This document shows, piece after piece, positions 26,497 through 37,209 of a DNA stretch of 64,000 bases. Both the position numbers and the translations under genes were made by a program. Numbering within the stretch: position 1 is the stretch's first letter; each line of letters starts with the position of its first letter. Under the pieces are notes generated by a model. That model did no database searches and was not told the origin of the DNA. It saw only the letters and a list, made by a program, of their open reading frames with translations. The stretch is from Pseudomonas anuradhapurensis (GTDB taxonomy: Bacteria; Pseudomonadota; Gammaproteobacteria; Pseudomonadales; Pseudomonadaceae), in contig NZ_CP077097.1 of NCBI RefSeq assembly GCF_014269225.2, positions 2,553,001 through 2,617,000 of the forward strand, in the 5' to 3' direction.

Positions 26497-27105
26497 ATGG
26501 ATACTCTGACCCCCAAACGCCGCGCGATCTTCGACTTCATCCGCGAGCGCATCGCCGACCACGGCCAGCCACCGAGCCTGGCCGATATCGCCACGCGCTT
26601 CGGTTTTGCCTCGCGCAGCGTCGCCCGCAAGCACATCACCGCCCTGTGCCAGGCCGGCTACATCGACGTCACGCCGAACCAGGCGCGCGGCATTCGCCTG
26701 GCCGAACCGCTGCGCCGGCCGGAAATCCTCGAAGTACCGGTGCTCGGCCAGGTGGCGGCAGGTGCCCCCATCGGCCCGGACCTCGACATCCACGAGCAGC
26801 TGCTGCTCGACCCCAGCCTGTTTCGCCGCACCCCCGACTACCTGCTGAAAGTGCGTGGCGACTCGATGATCGACGACGGCATCTTCGACGGCGACCTGGT
26901 CGGCATCCTGCAGCAGGCCGACGCCCGCGACGGGCAGATCGTGGTCGCGCGCCTGGATGGCGAAGTGACCATCAAGCGCCTGCAGCGCCAGGGCAGCGGT
27001 TATCGGCTGTTGCCGCGCAACCCGGCCTATGCGCCCATCGATGTGCGGCCTGAACAGGAGTTCTTCATCGAAGGCGTATTCTGCGGCTTGCTGAGGCGTG
27101 ACTGA
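26497..27105 (+). CDS. lexA2: LexA2 SOS repressor (202 aa)
   Basis: Self-cleaving repressor of the downstream mutasome operon. The N-terminal winged helix (LTPKRRAIFDFIRERIADHG, helix-turn-helix around SRSVARKHITAL) is followed by the C-terminal S24 peptidase. The cleavage site Ala88-Gly89 (VAAGAP) and the catalytic Ser123 (GDSM) and Lys160 (EVTIK) are present. Length equals E. coli LexA. The ATG at 26497 is preferred over the ATG at 26488 because the latter lies within the operator. Its recognition helix differs from canonical LexA, in keeping with the different operator. The stop overlaps the imuA ATG by one base. Confidence 0.95.
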   Translation: MDTLTPKRRAIFDFIRERIADHGQPPSLADIATRFGFASRSVARKHITALCQAGYIDVTPNQARGIRLAEPLRRPEILEVPVLGQVAAGAPIGPDLDIHEQLLLDPSLFRRTPDYLLKVRGDSMIDDGIFDGDLVGILQQADARDGQIVVARLDGEVTIKRLQRQGSGYRLLPRNPAYAPIDVRPEQEFFIEGVFCGLLRRD

Positions 27106-27725
27106 TGGGCGCGGTGGTCGATCTCGACAGGCTGCTCGACCAGCGCCGGGTATGGCGCGGCCGGCAGGCCCAGGCGCGGCCACTCGGGCTGCAGCCCACC
27201 GGCCATGCCGCGCTCGACGAACGCCTGCCGGAAGGTGGTTGGCCGGCAGCGGCCCTCAGTGAGCTGTTGCTGGCCAGCCCTGGCTGTGGCGAATTGCACT
27301 TGCTGTGGCCAACGCTGGCCCGCTTGAGTGCTGACGCTGGCCGGGTGGTGCTGGTGGCGCCGCCCTTCATCCCGTACGCCCCGGCCTGGCAGGCTGCCGG
27401 GGTGGACCTGCGCTGGCTGGTGCAGGTGGATGCCGAACCCGCCGATGCCTTGTGGGCCGCCGAACAGTGCCTGCGCTCCGGCAGTTGCGCGGCGGTACTG
27501 TGCTGGCCGGAACGTGCCGACGACCGCGCCCTGCGGCGCCTGCAGGTGGCCGCCGAAACCGGCCAGGCGCTGGCCTTTGCCTGTCGGCCGCAACAGGCGG
27601 CGCACAACCCTTCACCCGCCGCGCTGCGCATTGCCGTCGATACCCGCCCGGCACAATGGCGTGTGCTGAAAAGCCGTGGCGGCATGCCACCGGCGCTGCC
27701 TATCGCCTGCCCACGGCTGGGCTGA
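27105..27725 (+). CDS. imuA: ImuA, RecA-like SOS mutagenesis factor (206 aa)
   Basis: SulA/RecA-like partner of ImuB and DnaE2 in translesion synthesis. Blocks PTGHAALDERLPEGGWP and VLVAPPFIPYAPAWQ are typical of ImuA. The P-loop region is degenerate, as usual in this family. The start overlaps the lexA2 stop by one base (TGATG), so translation is coupled. The gene is followed 6 bp later by imuB. Expressed on DNA damage when LexA2 is cleaved. Confidence 0.93.
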   Translation: MGAVVDLDRLLDQRRVWRGRQAQARPLGLQPTGHAALDERLPEGGWPAAALSELLLASPGCGELHLLWPTLARLSADAGRVVLVAPPFIPYAPAWQAAGVDLRWLVQVDAEPADALWAAEQCLRSGSCAAVLCWPERADDRALRRLQVAAETGQALAFACRPQQAAHNPSPAALRIAVDTRPAQWRVLKSRGGMPPALPIACPRLG

Positions 27726-27731
27726 TGCACC

Positions 27732-29150
27732 ATGCTCTGGGCCTGCATCCTGTTTCCGCAGCTGGCGCTGGACACGGTCCTGCGTGAGCGTGACGACCCC
27801 GATACCCCCTTGGTGCTACTTGGTGGGCCGAGCCAACGGCGGGTGCTGCAGGCGGTCAACTCGGCAGCGGCCTCACTCGGCCTGCGGGCCGGGCAAACCC
27901 TGACCGCCGCGCGTGCCCTGGCCGAGGGGTTCAGCTGTGTCGAAGCCGACCCCAGGCGCATCGACCAGGTGCAACAGTTGCTGGCGGCCTGGGCCTACCG
28001 CTTCAGTGCCCAGGTCAGCCTGCACTACCCACGCGCGTTGTTGCTGGAGGTGGGCTCCAGCCTGCAACTGTTCGGTCCCTGGCCGGTGTTCGAGGCACGC
28101 CTGCGCCAGGAACTGGCGGAGCTGGGGCTGCGCCAGCGTATCGTCCTGGCCAGCAATCCGGTGGCGGCGCGCATCCTCGCCAACCGCCACGACGGCCTGG
28201 CCGCAGGTGATGCCGAGGCCACCCGAGTGGCGCTGCTGGGCATGCCCATCGAGCGTATCGGCCTGCCTGCGCAGGCTGCCGAGGCCTTTGCGCGCATGGG
28301 CCTGCGACAGTTGGGCCAGGTCCTGGCCTTGCCTCGCGACACCTTGGCCAGACGCTTTGCGGCCCAGGTGCAGCTGCACCTTGACCAGTTGCTTGGCCTG
28401 CGCAACCTGGGGCTGGCCTTCTACCAACCCCCGGACCGTTTCGAAACCCGCCTGGAGCTGAACTTCGATGTCGAATCACACCAGGCCCTGCTGTTCCCGT
28501 TGCGGCGCATGCTCAACGACCTTGCCGCATTCCTCGCCGGGCGTGATTGCGGCGTGCAGCGGTTCTGCCTGTACCTGGAGCACGCCGACGGGCCGGATAC
28601 CTTGCTCAAAGTGGGCCTGCTAGCCGCCGAACGCGATGCCGCGAGGCTGTTCGAGCTGGCCCGCGGGCGCCTGGAGTCGCTACGCATTCCCGCCCCGGTG
28701 CGTAACCTGCGGCTGGTAGCCGAGGACCTGCCACCTTTCGTCCCACAGCACCAGGCATTGTTCGACCCGCGGGCGCAACAGGCGCAGCCCTGGGAGCAAC
28801 TGCGTGAACGGCTGCGCGCGCGCCTGGGCGACGAGGCGGTCAAGAGCCTGAGCGTAGCCGCCGACCACCGCCCCGAATACGCTTGGCAGCCGGTAGCGCA
28901 GGGCGGGCAGGGCAACCTGCCGGTGGCCCCTGGCAGCCGCCCGGGCTGGTTGCTGCCGGCGCCGATGAGGCTGGACGAAACCGGCTACCGCGTGCAAGGC
29001 CATGCCGAGCGCATCGAGTCGGGTTGGTGGGATGGCAGCGACGTGCGCCGTGACTACTACCGTATCGAAACCCGCGACGGTCTGCGCGGCTGGGCCTACC
29101 GCGACCTGAGCCAGGCCGGCCCGTTGTGGCTGCAAGGCTGGTTTGCATGA
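27732..29150 (+). CDS. imuB: ImuB, inactive Y-family polymerase-like protein (472 aa)
   Basis: Clamp-binding scaffold of the ImuA-ImuB-DnaE2 mutasome. It has the Y-family fold ([12 protein letters not shown] start, [13 protein letters not shown] palm, little-finger region about 230-330) but the acidic residues that hold metal in DinB are not in place, as is normal for ImuB. A candidate beta-clamp motif QHQALFD lies at residues 339-345, after the little finger. The C-terminal tail carries the partner-binding region. The stop overlaps the dnaE2 start (ATGA). Confidence 0.94.
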   Translation: MLWACILFPQLALDTVLRERDDPDTPLVLLGGPSQRRVLQAVNSAAASLGLRAGQTLTAARALAEGFSCVEADPRRIDQVQQLLAAWAYRFSAQVSLHYPRALLLEVGSSLQLFGPWPVFEARLRQELAELGLRQRIVLASNPVAARILANRHDGLAAGDAEATRVALLGMPIERIGLPAQAAEAFARMGLRQLGQVLALPRDTLARRFAAQVQLHLDQLLGLRNLGLAFYQPPDRFETRLELNFDVESHQALLFPLRRMLNDLAAFLAGRDCGVQRFCLYLEHADGPDTLLKVGLLAAERDAARLFELARGRLESLRIPAPVRNLRLVAEDLPPFVPQHQALFDPRAQQAQPWEQLRERLRARLGDEAVKSLSVAADHRPEYAWQPVAQGGQGNLPVAPGSRPGWLLPAPMRLDETGYRVQGHAERIESGWWDGSDVRRDYYRIETRDGLRGWAYRDLSQAGPLWLQGWFA

Positions 29151-32100
29151 ACGCCCCGGGTTATGCCGAGCTGCATTGCCTGTCCAACTTCAGCTTCCAG
29201 CGCGGCGCGTCGAGTGCCGACGAGCTGTTCCGGCGTGCCCGCGAGCAGGGCTACCAGGCCCTGGCGATCACCGACGAGTGCACCCTGGCCGGCATCGTCC
29301 GGGCTTGGCAGGCGGCAAAGGAACACCAGCTGCAGTTGATCGTGGGCAGTGAAGTCCAGCTGCAGGACGGCCCCAAGCTGGTGCTGCTGGTGCAGGACCT
29401 GGCGGGCTACCAGAACCTCTGCGCGCTGATCACCCGGGCCCGGCGGCGCGCACAGAAGGGCGAGTACCAGCTGTTTCGCGATGACCTGCAGCAGCACCAC
29501 CAGGGCCTGCTGGCCCTGTGGGTGGCCGATGACAGCGGCGATAGCGCTGCGGGGCAGTGGCTGTACAGCGTGTTCGCTGAGCGCCTGTGGCTGGCGGTGC
29601 ACCTGCACCGGGGCAGTGACGATGCCGTGCGTCTCGAGCGCCTGCGCAGCCTGGCAGCCAGGGTCGGTATTCGTGCCGTGGCCTGCGGCGACGTGCACAT
29701 GCACATACGCGGCCGCCGCGCCCTGCAGGATTGCATGGCCGCCATCCGCCAGCATTGCCAGGTGGCGGAAGCCGGGTACTTTCTGTTTGCCAACGGCGAA
29801 CGTCACCTGCGCAGCCAGGCGCAACTGGGCGAACTCTATCCAGCCGACCTGCTGGCCGAGACCTTGGCCATCGCTGCGCGCTGCCGCTTCGAGCTGAGCG
29901 AGTTGAAATACCAGTACCCACGCGAACTGGTGCCCGAGGGGCATACCCCGGCGAGCTGGCTGCGGGCGCTGTGCGAGCAGGGGTTGCCGTCGCGCTGGCC
30001 GGGCGGGGCGAGTGGCAAGGTGCGGGAAGTGCTGGCCAAGGAATTGGCGCTGATCGAGGAGCTGGGCTACGAGAGCTATTTCCTGACCGTGCACGACATC
30101 GTCGCCTTCGCCCGCAGGCAGGGGATTCTTTGCCAGGGCCGCGGGTCGGCTGCCAACTCGGTGGTGTGTTTCGTCCTCGGCATCACCGAACTCGACCCCA
30201 TGGAACACCGCCTGCTGTTCGAGCGCTTTCTCTCGCGCGAGCGCAACGAGCCGCCGGATATCGATGTGGACTTCGAGCACGATCGCCGCGAAGAAGTGAT
30301 CCAGTATGTGTTTCGCCGCTACGGTCGGCACCGAGCGGCGCTTACCGCGGTGGTCAACACCTATCATGCCGCCGGTGCGGTGCGGGATGTGGCGCGGGTG
30401 CTGGGGTTGCCCGCCGACCAGGTGGATGCACTGGCCAAATGCTGTGGCCGCTGGAGCGATCGCATACCCGATGACCAGCGCCTGGCCGAGGCCGGTTTCG
30501 AGCCGGGCAGCCCTTCGCTGCGGCGGGTGCTGGTGCTGGCCGGTGAGTTGATCGGTTTCCCCCGGCACCTGTCGCAGCACCCGGGCGGCTTCGTCATTTC
30601 GCAGCAACCGCTGGACGAACTGGTGCCGGTGGAAAATGCCGCGATGCCGGAACGCACGGTAATCCAGTGGGACAAGGACGACCTGGACATGGTCGGCCTG
30701 CTCAAGGTCGACGTGCTGGCGCTGGGCATGCTCAGTGCCCTGCGCCGTTGCTTCGACCTGCTGTACCGCCACCGCGGCCGGCACTTGACCCTGGCGACCA
30801 TCCCCGCTGAAGACCCGGCCACCTACGCGATGATCAGCCGTGCCGAGACCATGGGCGTGTTCCAGATCGAGTCGCGCGCGCAAATGGCCATGCTGCCTCG
30901 GCTGCGCCCGGTAACCTTCTATGACCTGGTCATCGAGGTGGCCATTGTCCGCCCTGGGCCGATCCAGGGGGACATGGTCCATCCTTACCTGCGCCGGCGC
31001 CTGAAGCAGGAGCCAGTGACCTACCCCTCGCCGCAGCTCAAGGCCGTGTTCGAGCGCACCCTGGGGGTGCCGTTGTTCCAGGAGCAGGTGATGGAGTTGG
31101 CCATGGTCGCAGCCGACTACAGCCCCGGCGAGGCTGACCAGTTGCGCCGCAGCATGGCTGCCTGGAAGCGCCACGGCGGCCTGGAGCCGCACCGCCAGCG
31201 GCTGGTACAGGGTATGTTGCGCAATGGTTACGAGCTGGCATTTGCCGAGCGCATCTTCGAGCAGATCAAGGGCTTTGGCAGTTATGGCTTCCCGGAATCG
31301 CACGCGGCCAGCTTTGCCTTGCTGTGTTATGCCAGCAGTTGGCTCAAGTGCCATGAACCGGCGATCTTTACCTGTGCGCTGGTCAACAGCTGGCCCATGG
31401 GTTTTTACAGCCCCGACCAGTTGCTGCAAGAGGCTCGACGCCAGGGCATCGAGGTCAGGCCAGTGGATGTCTGCCACAGTGACTGGGACTGCACGCTTGA
31501 GCCTGACGCGGGCGCGGCCCTGGCCATCCGCATGGGGTTGCGTCTGGTGCGTGGTTTTGCCGAGGCCGATGCCAGGCGCCTGATGCAGGCGAGGGCGCAG
31601 CGGGCATGGCGTGATGTCGAGGACGTGTGCCTGCGCGCAGGGCTCGACGCGCGTGCCCGCGCCCAGCTGGCCGATGCTGGCGCGCTGCGCGCCTTGGCTC
31701 GTGATCGCCATCAGGCGCGCTGGCAGGTGGCGGCGGTGCAGCCGCAGCTGCCGTTGTTCGCCGACGTGGAAGCTGTGCCGGAAGACACCGTTGAACTGCC
31801 TGTCCCCAGTGTGGCGGAGAACCTGATGGCCGATTACCAGACCCTGGGCACCACGCTTGGGCCGCATCCGCTGGCCTTGTTGCGTTCACGGCTGAGGGCG
31901 CTGGGCTGTCGCAGTTCGGCCGAACTGCAAGGTGTCGAGCATGGCGACAACATTGCCGTGGCCGGGCTGGTGGTGGGCCGCCAGCGGCCACAGACGGCCA
32001 GTGGCGTGACCTTCGTCACCCTGGAGGATGAGCACGGCATGCTCAATGTCGTGGTGTGGCGCGACCTGGCCGAGCGGCAGCGACGGGCACTGGTGGGGGC

Positions 32101-32227
32101 GCAGTTGCTCAAGGTCGGCGGGCGGCTGGAGCAGGCCGACGGCGTGCGTCACTTGATTGCGCGACGGCTGGAAGATGTCAGCCAGTTGCTGCAGGGGCTG
32201 GATGTGCGCAGCCGCGATTTCCATTAG
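29147..32227 (+). CDS. dnaE2: Error-prone DNA polymerase III alpha subunit, DnaE2 (1026 aa)
   Basis: C-family polymerase that extends past lesions, giving SOS mutagenesis. The N-terminal PHP domain ([17 protein letters not shown], residues about 5-22) is followed by the palm with [15 protein letters not shown], which holds two of the catalytic Asp, a helix-hairpin-helix zone and a C-terminal OB fold ([19 protein letters not shown]). Length ~1026 fits DnaE2 and is shorter than replicative DnaE1. The ATG at 29147 overlaps the imuB stop. Last gene of the operon; a long inverted repeat follows. Confidence 0.95.
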   Translation: MNAPGYAELHCLSNFSFQRGASSADELFRRAREQGYQALAITDECTLAGIVRAWQAAKEHQLQLIVGSEVQLQDGPKLVLLVQDLAGYQNLCALITRARRRAQKGEYQLFRDDLQQHHQGLLALWVADDSGDSAAGQWLYSVFAERLWLAVHLHRGSDDAVRLERLRSLAARVGIRAVACGDVHMHIRGRRALQDCMAAIRQHCQVAEAGYFLFANGERHLRSQAQLGELYPADLLAETLAIAARCRFELSELKYQYPRELVPEGHTPASWLRALCEQGLPSRWPGGASGKVREVLAKELALIEELGYESYFLTVHDIVAFARRQGILCQGRGSAANSVVCFVLGITELDPMEHRLLFERFLSRERNEPPDIDVDFEHDRREEVIQYVFRRYGRHRAALTAVVNTYHAAGAVRDVARVLGLPADQVDALAKCCGRWSDRIPDDQRLAEAGFEPGSPSLRRVLVLAGELIGFPRHLSQHPGGFVISQQPLDELVPVENAAMPERTVIQWDKDDLDMVGLLKVDVLALGMLSALRRCFDLLYRHRGRHLTLATIPAEDPATYAMISRAETMGVFQIESRAQMAMLPRLRPVTFYDLVIEVAIVRPGPIQGDMVHPYLRRRLKQEPVTYPSPQLKAVFERTLGVPLFQEQVMELAMVAADYSPGEADQLRRSMAAWKRHGGLEPHRQRLVQGMLRNGYELAFAERIFEQIKGFGSYGFPESHAASFALLCYASSWLKCHEPAIFTCALVNSWPMGFYSPDQLLQEARRQGIEVRPVDVCHSDWDCTLEPDAGAALAIRMGLRLVRGFAEADARRLMQARAQRAWRDVEDVCLRAGLDARARAQLADAGALRALARDRHQARWQVAAVQPQLPLFADVEAVPEDTVELPVPSVAENLMADYQTLGTTLGPHPLALLRSRLRALGCRSSAELQGVEHGDNIAVAGLVVGRQRPQTASGVTFVTLEDEHGMLNVVVWRDLAERQRRALVGAQLLKVGGRLEQADGVRHLIARRLEDVSQLLQGLDVRSRDFH

Positions 32228-32263
32228 GCCCAGGCCCCAGTACGCCATGCCTGCGAGGTCCCT

Positions 32264-32378
32264 TGTAGGAGCGGCCTTGTGTCGCGAAAGGGGTGCGAAG
32301 CGCCCCCAAGGCTGTGCATCACCGCAAGATTGCCGGGGCCGCTCTGCGGCCCTTTCGCGACACAAGGCCGCTCCTACA
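32264..32378. repeat. P. putida-type long inverted repeat (REP pair)
   Basis: Arms TGTAGGAGCGGCCTTGTGTC and GACACAAGGCCGCTCCTACA, extended by GCGAAAGG/CCTTTCGC. It lies between the convergent dnaE2 and aldo/keto reductase genes. Confidence 0.85.
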
Positions 32379-32398
32379 AGTAAGCCTGGTGTTGCCCG

Positions 32399-33220
32399 TC
32401 AGACCATCGCCAGGCGCTGCTTGCGCGTCGGCGGCGGGAACGCGCGGTCGATTGCCCGCAGGTCCTCGCTGGTCAAGGTCAGCGAACCCGCCGCCGCATT
32501 CAGCCGCACATGCTCGGGCGCCACGGCCTTGGGGATGGCGATCACCCCGTCGTTACGGGTCACCCAGGCCAGGCTGACCTGGGCTGCTGTGGCGCCGTGC
32601 CGTTCACCGATTTGCGCCAGCACCGGGTGCTGCAACAGGCGCCCAGCCTGGGCCAGCGGGCAATAAGCCATGGTCGGCAGGGCGCGCTGTTCGCACCACG
32701 GCAACAAGTCGAACTCGATGCCCCGCTGCGCCGGGTTGTACAACACCTGGTTGGTCGCGCAATCGGGGTTGTGCAATTCGCGCAAGTCGTCGACGTCGAA
32801 ATTGGAAACGCCCCAACGCCTGATCTTGCCTTGCTCGCGCAAGCGCTCGAAGGCTTCGACGGTTTCTTCCAGCGGGTGCTGGCCTCGCCAGTGCAGCAAA
32901 TACAGGTCGATGCAATCGGTGCCCAGGCGCGTAAGGCTGCGCTCGCAGGCAGCCGCCATACCGCGCCGGCTGGCATTGTGTGGGTACACCTTGCTGACCA
33001 GGAACACCTGGTCGCGGCGCCCGGCAATGGCCTGGCCAACCACTTCTTCCGCACCACCTTCGGCATACATCTCGGCGGTATCGATCAGGCTCAGGCCAAG
33101 CTCGATGCCTTGTTGCAGGGCCGCCACCTCGGCTGCCCGGCGGCCTGGATCTTCACCCATGTACCAGGTGCCTTGGCCGATGGCCGGAACGCTCGAACCT
33201 GCCAGTGTCACGTAACGCAT
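32399..33220 (-). CDS. Aldo/keto reductase (273 aa)
   Basis: NADPH-dependent carbonyl reductase with a TIM barrel. The catalytic tetrad Asp47, Tyr52, Lys77, His110 is complete ([28 protein letters not shown]). Overall layout resembles E. coli YeaE-type methylglyoxal reductases. The start at 33220 lies 13 bp inside the 3' end of the LysR gene, so translation is coupled to it. Substrate unknown; detoxification of small aldehydes is plausible. Confidence 0.9.
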   Translation of the reverse strand: MRYVTLAGSSVPAIGQGTWYMGEDPGRRAAEVAALQQGIELGLSLIDTAEMYAEGGAEEVVGQAIAGRRDQVFLVSKVYPHNASRRGMAAACERSLTRLGTDCIDLYLLHWRGQHPLEETVEAFERLREQGKIRRWGVSNFDVDDLRELHNPDCATNQVLYNPAQRGIEFDLLPWCEQRALPTMAYCPLAQAGRLLQHPVLAQIGERHGATAAQVSLAWVTRNDGVIAIPKAVAPEHVRLNAAAGSLTLTSEDLRAIDRAFPPPTRKQRLAMV

Positions 33221-34113
33221 GTCACCTCCGGAATGCGGGTATTGGAAAGCAGCACCTCGAGCAGCGCCTGCGCCGCCGTGGAAAGCTTGTGTTCGCTAAG
33301 GGCAATCACGCCGATGCGGCGCTCGACCGTGGGCTCGACCAGGGCCACGCAGCGGGCGCCAAGCTCCTGCATCTGGTTGATACACAACGCCGGCACGGCA
33401 CTGACCCCCAGGCCACTGGCGACCATGCGGCCGATGGTGGAAAGCTGGTGGCTCTCGAACGCCACCGCCAGTTTGCCGTGCCGTGCGGCAACGTTCTGCT
33501 CCATCAGCAGGCGCACCGCCGAAGGGCGCTGCAAGGCCACGAAGTCTTCGCCCAGCAGTTGCGCCCAGCTGACCTGGGGCAATCGGGCCAGCGGTGAATC
33601 GGCCGGCACCACAGCAACGAAACGGTCCATGTACAGGGGGTGGAAGTCCAGGCCATCGATGTTTTCCGGTTCGAAGCCGATGCCCAGTTCGACGCGCCGA
33701 TGGCGCACCAGTTCCAGTACCTGCTCGTTGATCACATCGTGCACGGTGACGTTGACCTTCGGGTAGCGCTGGCGAAACACCTTGAGCGCATGTGGCAACA
33801 GGTTGCCGGCGAAGGACGGCATGGCCGCTACCGAAACCCGGCCCAGTTGCAGGGTGAAGCGCTGGCGCAGCAGCTCTTCGGTGTCGTCCCAGTCGGCCAG
33901 CAGGCGCCGAGCCAACGGCAGCAGCACCTCACCTTCGGCGGTCAGGCTGACGCTGCGGGTGGTACGGCTGAGCAGGGCGCCCCCCAGGTTCTCCTCCAGG
34001 GCCTTGATGGTCAGGCTCAGGGCCGGTTGCGAGACATGCAGGTGCTCACCGGCCTGGGCGAAGCTCTGGTACTTGGCCACGGCGACAAAGGCGCGCAGTT
34101 GCTTGACATTCAT
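33208..34113 (-). CDS. LysR-family transcriptional regulator (301 aa)
   Basis: The N-terminal winged helix-turn-helix ([20 protein letters not shown] and [17 protein letters not shown]) is followed by a substrate-binding domain (about 90-295). The start at 34113 is the normal LysR N-terminus; the longer frame upstream is AT-rich intergenic DNA. Divergent from the acetoacetate CoA-transferase operon across 141 bp and overlapping the aldo/keto reductase gene at its end. By position it regulates the CoA-transferase operon; the coinducer may be a short-chain fatty acid or acetoacetate (inference). Confidence 0.9.
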   Translation of the reverse strand: MNVKQLRAFVAVAKYQSFAQAGEHLHVSQPALSLTIKALEENLGGALLSRTTRSVSLTAEGEVLLPLARRLLADWDDTEELLRQRFTLQLGRVSVAAMPSFAGNLLPHALKVFRQRYPKVNVTVHDVINEQVLELVRHRRVELGIGFEPENIDGLDFHPLYMDRFVAVVPADSPLARLPQVSWAQLLGEDFVALQRPSAVRLLMEQNVAARHGKLAVAFESHQLSTIGRMVASGLGVSAVPALCINQMQELGARCVALVEPTVERRIGVIALSEHKLSTAAQALLEVLLSNTRIPEVTCVT

Positions 34114-34254
34114 GACGGGCCTGCTGGTTGTTTTGTAAAAATTATCAATCGATGACGAAAACAAAATTAACAAATCAGTCGCTTGCGGTGAAGATGTCCT
34201 CCACACGCTCACCGACAGCCTCGTCGGTTAAACAACTACAAAAGGCGGATCAGC

Positions 34255-34953
34255 ATGGCCGGACTGGACAAGCGCGTTGCAACCTATGAACAGGCCCTCG
34301 AAGGCCTGACCGACAACATGACGGTACTGGCAGGCGGTTTTGGCCTGTGCGGCATTCCGGAAAACCTCATCAACGAAATCAAGCGGCGTGGCGTCAAGGG
34401 CCTGACCGTGGTCTCCAACAACTGCGGTGTCGATGGCTTCGGCCTTGGCGTGCTGCTGGAAGACCGGCAGATCCGCAAGATGGTCGCCTCGTACGTGGGC
34501 GAAAACGCCGAATTCGAGCGCCAGTTGCTCAGCGGCGAGCTGGAAGTGGAACTGACCCCGCAGGGCACCCTCGCCGAGAAGATGCGCGCTGGCGGTGCCG
34601 GCATCCCGGCCTTCTACACGGCCACCGGCTACGGTACCCCGGTAGCCGAAGGCAAGGAAGTGCGCGAGTTCAACGGCCGCAAGTACATCCTCGAAGAATC
34701 CATCACCGGTGATTTCGCCATCGTCAAGGGCTGGAAGGCCGACCACTACGGTAACGTGGTGTACCGCAACACGGCACAAAACTTCAACCCGCTGGCGGCC
34801 ACCGCCGGCAAGATCACCGTGGTCGAAGTGGAAGAAATCGTCGAGCCCGGCGTACTGCTGCCCAGTGAAATCCATACCCCGGGCATCTACGTCGACCGCG
34901 TCATCGTCGGCACTTTCGAGAAGCGTATCGAAAAGCGCACCGTCAAGGCCTGA
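34255..34953 (+). CDS. atoD: Acetoacetate/3-oxoacid CoA-transferase, subunit A (232 aa)
   Basis: Alpha subunit of a family I CoA-transferase that moves CoA between acyl-CoA and acetoacetate or another 3-oxo acid. It has the family's N-terminal [15 protein letters not shown] and [14 protein letters not shown] glycine-rich CoA-binding blocks and ends RIEKRTVK. Paired with subunit B 35 bp downstream. Shine-Dalgarno AAAAGGCGG is before the ATG. The neighbouring AtoE transporter points to short-chain fatty acids or acetoacetate. Confidence 0.92.
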   Translation: MAGLDKRVATYEQALEGLTDNMTVLAGGFGLCGIPENLINEIKRRGVKGLTVVSNNCGVDGFGLGVLLEDRQIRKMVASYVGENAEFERQLLSGELEVELTPQGTLAEKMRAGGAGIPAFYTATGYGTPVAEGKEVREFNGRKYILEESITGDFAIVKGWKADHYGNVVYRNTAQNFNPLAATAGKITVVEVEEIVEPGVLLPSEIHTPGIYVDRVIVGTFEKRIEKRTVKA

Positions 34954-34988
34954 GCGCCATCCATCAGAACAACAAAGAGACCCTGACC

Positions 34989-35645
34989 ATGGCACTGACC
35001 CGCGAACAGATGGCGCAACGCGTCGCCCGTGAATTGAAAGACGGCTATTACGTCAACCTCGGTATCGGCATTCCGACCCTGGTGGCCAACTATGTACCCG
35101 CCGACATGGATGTGATGCTGCAATCGGAAAACGGCCTGCTCGGCATGGGCGAGTTCCCCACCGAGAGCACCCTGGATGCCGACATGATCAACGCCGGCAA
35201 ACAGACCGTCACCGCCCGTCGTGGCGCCTCGATCTTCGACTCGGCGCAATCCTTCGCCATGATCCGTGGCGGCCACGTCGACCTGACCGTGCTGGGCGCG
35301 TTCGAGGTGGACGTGCACGGCAACATTGCCTCGTGGATGATCCCCGGCAAGCTGGTGAAGGGCATGGGCGGCGCCATGGACCTGGTGGCCGGTGCCGAGA
35401 ACATCATCGTCACCATGACCCACGCCTCCAAGGATGGCGAGTCCAAGCTGCTGCCGCAGTGCAGCTTGCCGCTGACCGGTGCCGGCTGCATTCGCAAGGT
35501 GCTGACCGACCTGGCCTACCTGGAAATCGCAGATGGCGCCTTCATCCTGCGTGAGACCGCGCCCGGGGTGAGCGTTGAAGAAATCATCGAGAAGACCGCC
35601 GGCAAGCTGATCGTGCCGGATGATGTGAAGGAAATGACCTTCTAA
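34989..35645 (+). CDS. atoA: Acetoacetate/3-oxoacid CoA-transferase, subunit B (218 aa)
   Basis: Beta subunit with the catalytic glutamate in QSENGLLGMGEFP (the SENG motif), the residue that forms the CoA thioester. The C-terminal block VEEIIEKTAGKLIVPDDVKE is typical of this family. Together with subunit A it would activate acetoacetate by CoA transfer, a second route parallel to the acetoacetyl-CoA synthetase at 10240. A strong intrinsic terminator with a REP-like stem follows 20 bp after the stop. Confidence 0.93.
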   Translation: MALTREQMAQRVARELKDGYYVNLGIGIPTLVANYVPADMDVMLQSENGLLGMGEFPTESTLDADMINAGKQTVTARRGASIFDSAQSFAMIRGGHVDLTVLGAFEVDVHGNIASWMIPGKLVKGMGGAMDLVAGAENIIVTMTHASKDGESKLLPQCSLPLTGAGCIRKVLTDLAYLEIADGAFILRETAPGVSVEEIIEKTAGKLIVPDDVKEMTF

Positions 35646-35664
35646 TCATTCGCCGCAAACTGCC

Positions 35665-35713
35665 CCCGTAGGAACGCCCTTTCGCGACACAAGGCCGTTC
35701 CTACGGGTTTTTT
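35665..35713 (+). terminator. Intrinsic terminator built on a REP-like half-site
   Basis: 12-bp stem CCCGTAGGAACG/CGTTCCTACGGG with a 19-base loop, followed directly by TTTTTT on the plus strand. The loop holds TTTCGCGACACAAGG, the core of the TGTAGGAGCGG repeat family, so a repeat seems to have become the terminator. It ends atoDA and would limit expression of the atoE gene 45 bp later. Confidence 0.8.
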
Positions 35714-35757
35714 GCGTTGCTGTTGTATCCAATAAAACCAATAAAAGGAATTGAACC

Positions 35758-37176
35758 GTGGCCGCTGAAATTCAAGACAGCCGCTCCGCCCGCTTTGCCT
35801 TGCGCTGCTCCAACTGGGCCGAACGCTGGTTCCCTGACTCCTGGGTATTCGCTGCCCTGGCGGTGATGCTGGTGGGCATCGGCGCCCTGGCCATGGGCGC
35901 CAAGCCGACCGACACTGCCAAGGCGTTTGGCGATGGCTTCTGGAGCCTGATCCCGTTCACCATGCAAATGGCCTTCGTGGTCATCGGCGGCTACGTGGTG
36001 GCCAGTTCGCCGCCCGCCGCGCGGCTGATCGATCGTCTGGCGCGCATTCCCGGCAATGGCCGCTCGGCGGTGTGCTGGGTGGCACTCATCTCGATGCTGG
36101 CGTCGTTGCTCAACTGGGGCCTGTCGCTGGTGTTCGGCGGCCTGCTGGTGCGCGCGCTGGCGCGGCGTACCGAGCTGCAGATGGACTACCGCGCCGCCGG
36201 TGCCGCTGCCTACCTGGGCCTGGGCGCCGTCTGGGCGCTGGGGCTGTCGTCGTCGGCGGCGCAGCTGCAGGCCAACCCGGCCAGCCTGCCACCGTCAATC
36301 CTGTCGATAACCGGGGTGATCCCGTTCACCGAAACCATCTTCCTCTGGCAGTCCGGGGTGATGCTGGCCGCGCTGGTAGTGGTCTCGCTGGTGATCGCCT
36401 ACGCCACCGCGCCTGGCCCGAACAGCGCGCGCAGTGCCCAGGACTGTGGGGTCGACCCCAGTTTCAGCGCGCCACCGGCACCCCAGCGCACCCGCCCGGG
36501 CGAGTGGCTGGAGCACAGCCCGATCCTGATCCTGCTGCTGGTCGCGCTGGCTGCCGGCTGGCTGTACCAGGAGTTCGCCACCAAGCCGGCAATTACCGCC
36601 ATTTCCGGGCTGAACACCTACAACCTGCTGTTCCTCATGCTCGGTGCCTTGCTGCACTGGCGCCCACGCAGCTTCCTGGATGCAGTAGCCCGTGCGGTCC
36701 CGACCACCACCGGGGTGCTGATCCAGTTCCCCTTGTATGGTTCGATCGCGGCCATCCTCACCCAGGTGAAGGGGGTCGATGAACAGACCCTGGCCCATCA
36801 TATTTCCTTGTTCTTCACCCAGATCGCAACCCATGACACCTACGCCGTACTGATGGGGGTGTATTCGGCAGTACTGGGCTTCTTCATCCCCTCGGGGGGC
36901 GGCAAGTGGATCATCGAGGCCCCTTACGTGATGCTGGTGGCCAACGACCTGCAGTACCACCTGGGCTGGGCGGTACAGATCTACAACGCCGCCGAAGCCC
37001 TGCCGAACCTGATCAATCCGTTCTACATGCTGCCACTGCTGGGCGTGCTGGGACTGAAGGCGCGCGACCTGATCGGCTTCTCGTTCGTGCAGTTGCTGGT
37101 GCATGTGCCGCTGGTGCTGGTGCTGCTGTGGGCACTGGGTACCACACTGCAGTATGTGCCGCCGGTAATGCCCTGA
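35758..37176 (+). CDS. atoE: Short-chain fatty acid transporter, AtoE-type (472 aa)
   Basis: Polytopic inner-membrane protein of the AtoE/DcuC-like family, with about ten to twelve hydrophobic segments. It begins RFALRCSNWAERWFPDSW and has the family block PSGGGKWIIEAPYV near residues 380-393. Start is GTG at 35758, supported by AAAAGGAATTGAACC; no ATG lies nearby. Located after the CoA-transferase genes, so it would bring in acetoacetate or butyrate. A terminator lies between atoA and this gene, so its expression may rely on read-through or an own promoter. Confidence 0.9.
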   Translation: MAAEIQDSRSARFALRCSNWAERWFPDSWVFAALAVMLVGIGALAMGAKPTDTAKAFGDGFWSLIPFTMQMAFVVIGGYVVASSPPAARLIDRLARIPGNGRSAVCWVALISMLASLLNWGLSLVFGGLLVRALARRTELQMDYRAAGAAAYLGLGAVWALGLSSSAAQLQANPASLPPSILSITGVIPFTETIFLWQSGVMLAALVVVSLVIAYATAPGPNSARSAQDCGVDPSFSAPPAPQRTRPGEWLEHSPILILLLVALAAGWLYQEFATKPAITAISGLNTYNLLFLMLGALLHWRPRSFLDAVARAVPTTTGVLIQFPLYGSIAAILTQVKGVDEQTLAHHISLFFTQIATHDTYAVLMGVYSAVLGFFIPSGGGKWIIEAPYVMLVANDLQYHLGWAVQIYNAAEALPNLINPFYMLPLLGVLGLKARDLIGFSFVQLLVHVPLVLVLLWALGTTLQYVPPVMP

Positions 37177-37177
37177 A

Positions 37178-37201
37178 GCCGGGGGCGCTTCGCGCCCCGG
37201 C
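37178..37201. terminator. Hairpin after atoE
   Basis: GCCGGGGGCGCTTCGCGCCC followed by CGGC: a GC-rich stem with one bulge, two bases after the atoE stop. No T-run. Confidence 0.4.
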
Positions 37202-37209
37202 GCGCCAAA

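Noticed and set aside
27732-29150. ImuB as an active Y-family polymerase
   Set aside because: The metal-binding acidic residues of DinB-type enzymes are not at the expected places ([19 protein letters not shown]), as in other ImuB proteins.
29096-31867. 923-residue open frame on the minus strand opposite dnaE2
   Set aside because: No recognisable motif and a composition typical of antisense of GC-rich genes; dnaE2 on the plus strand is certain.
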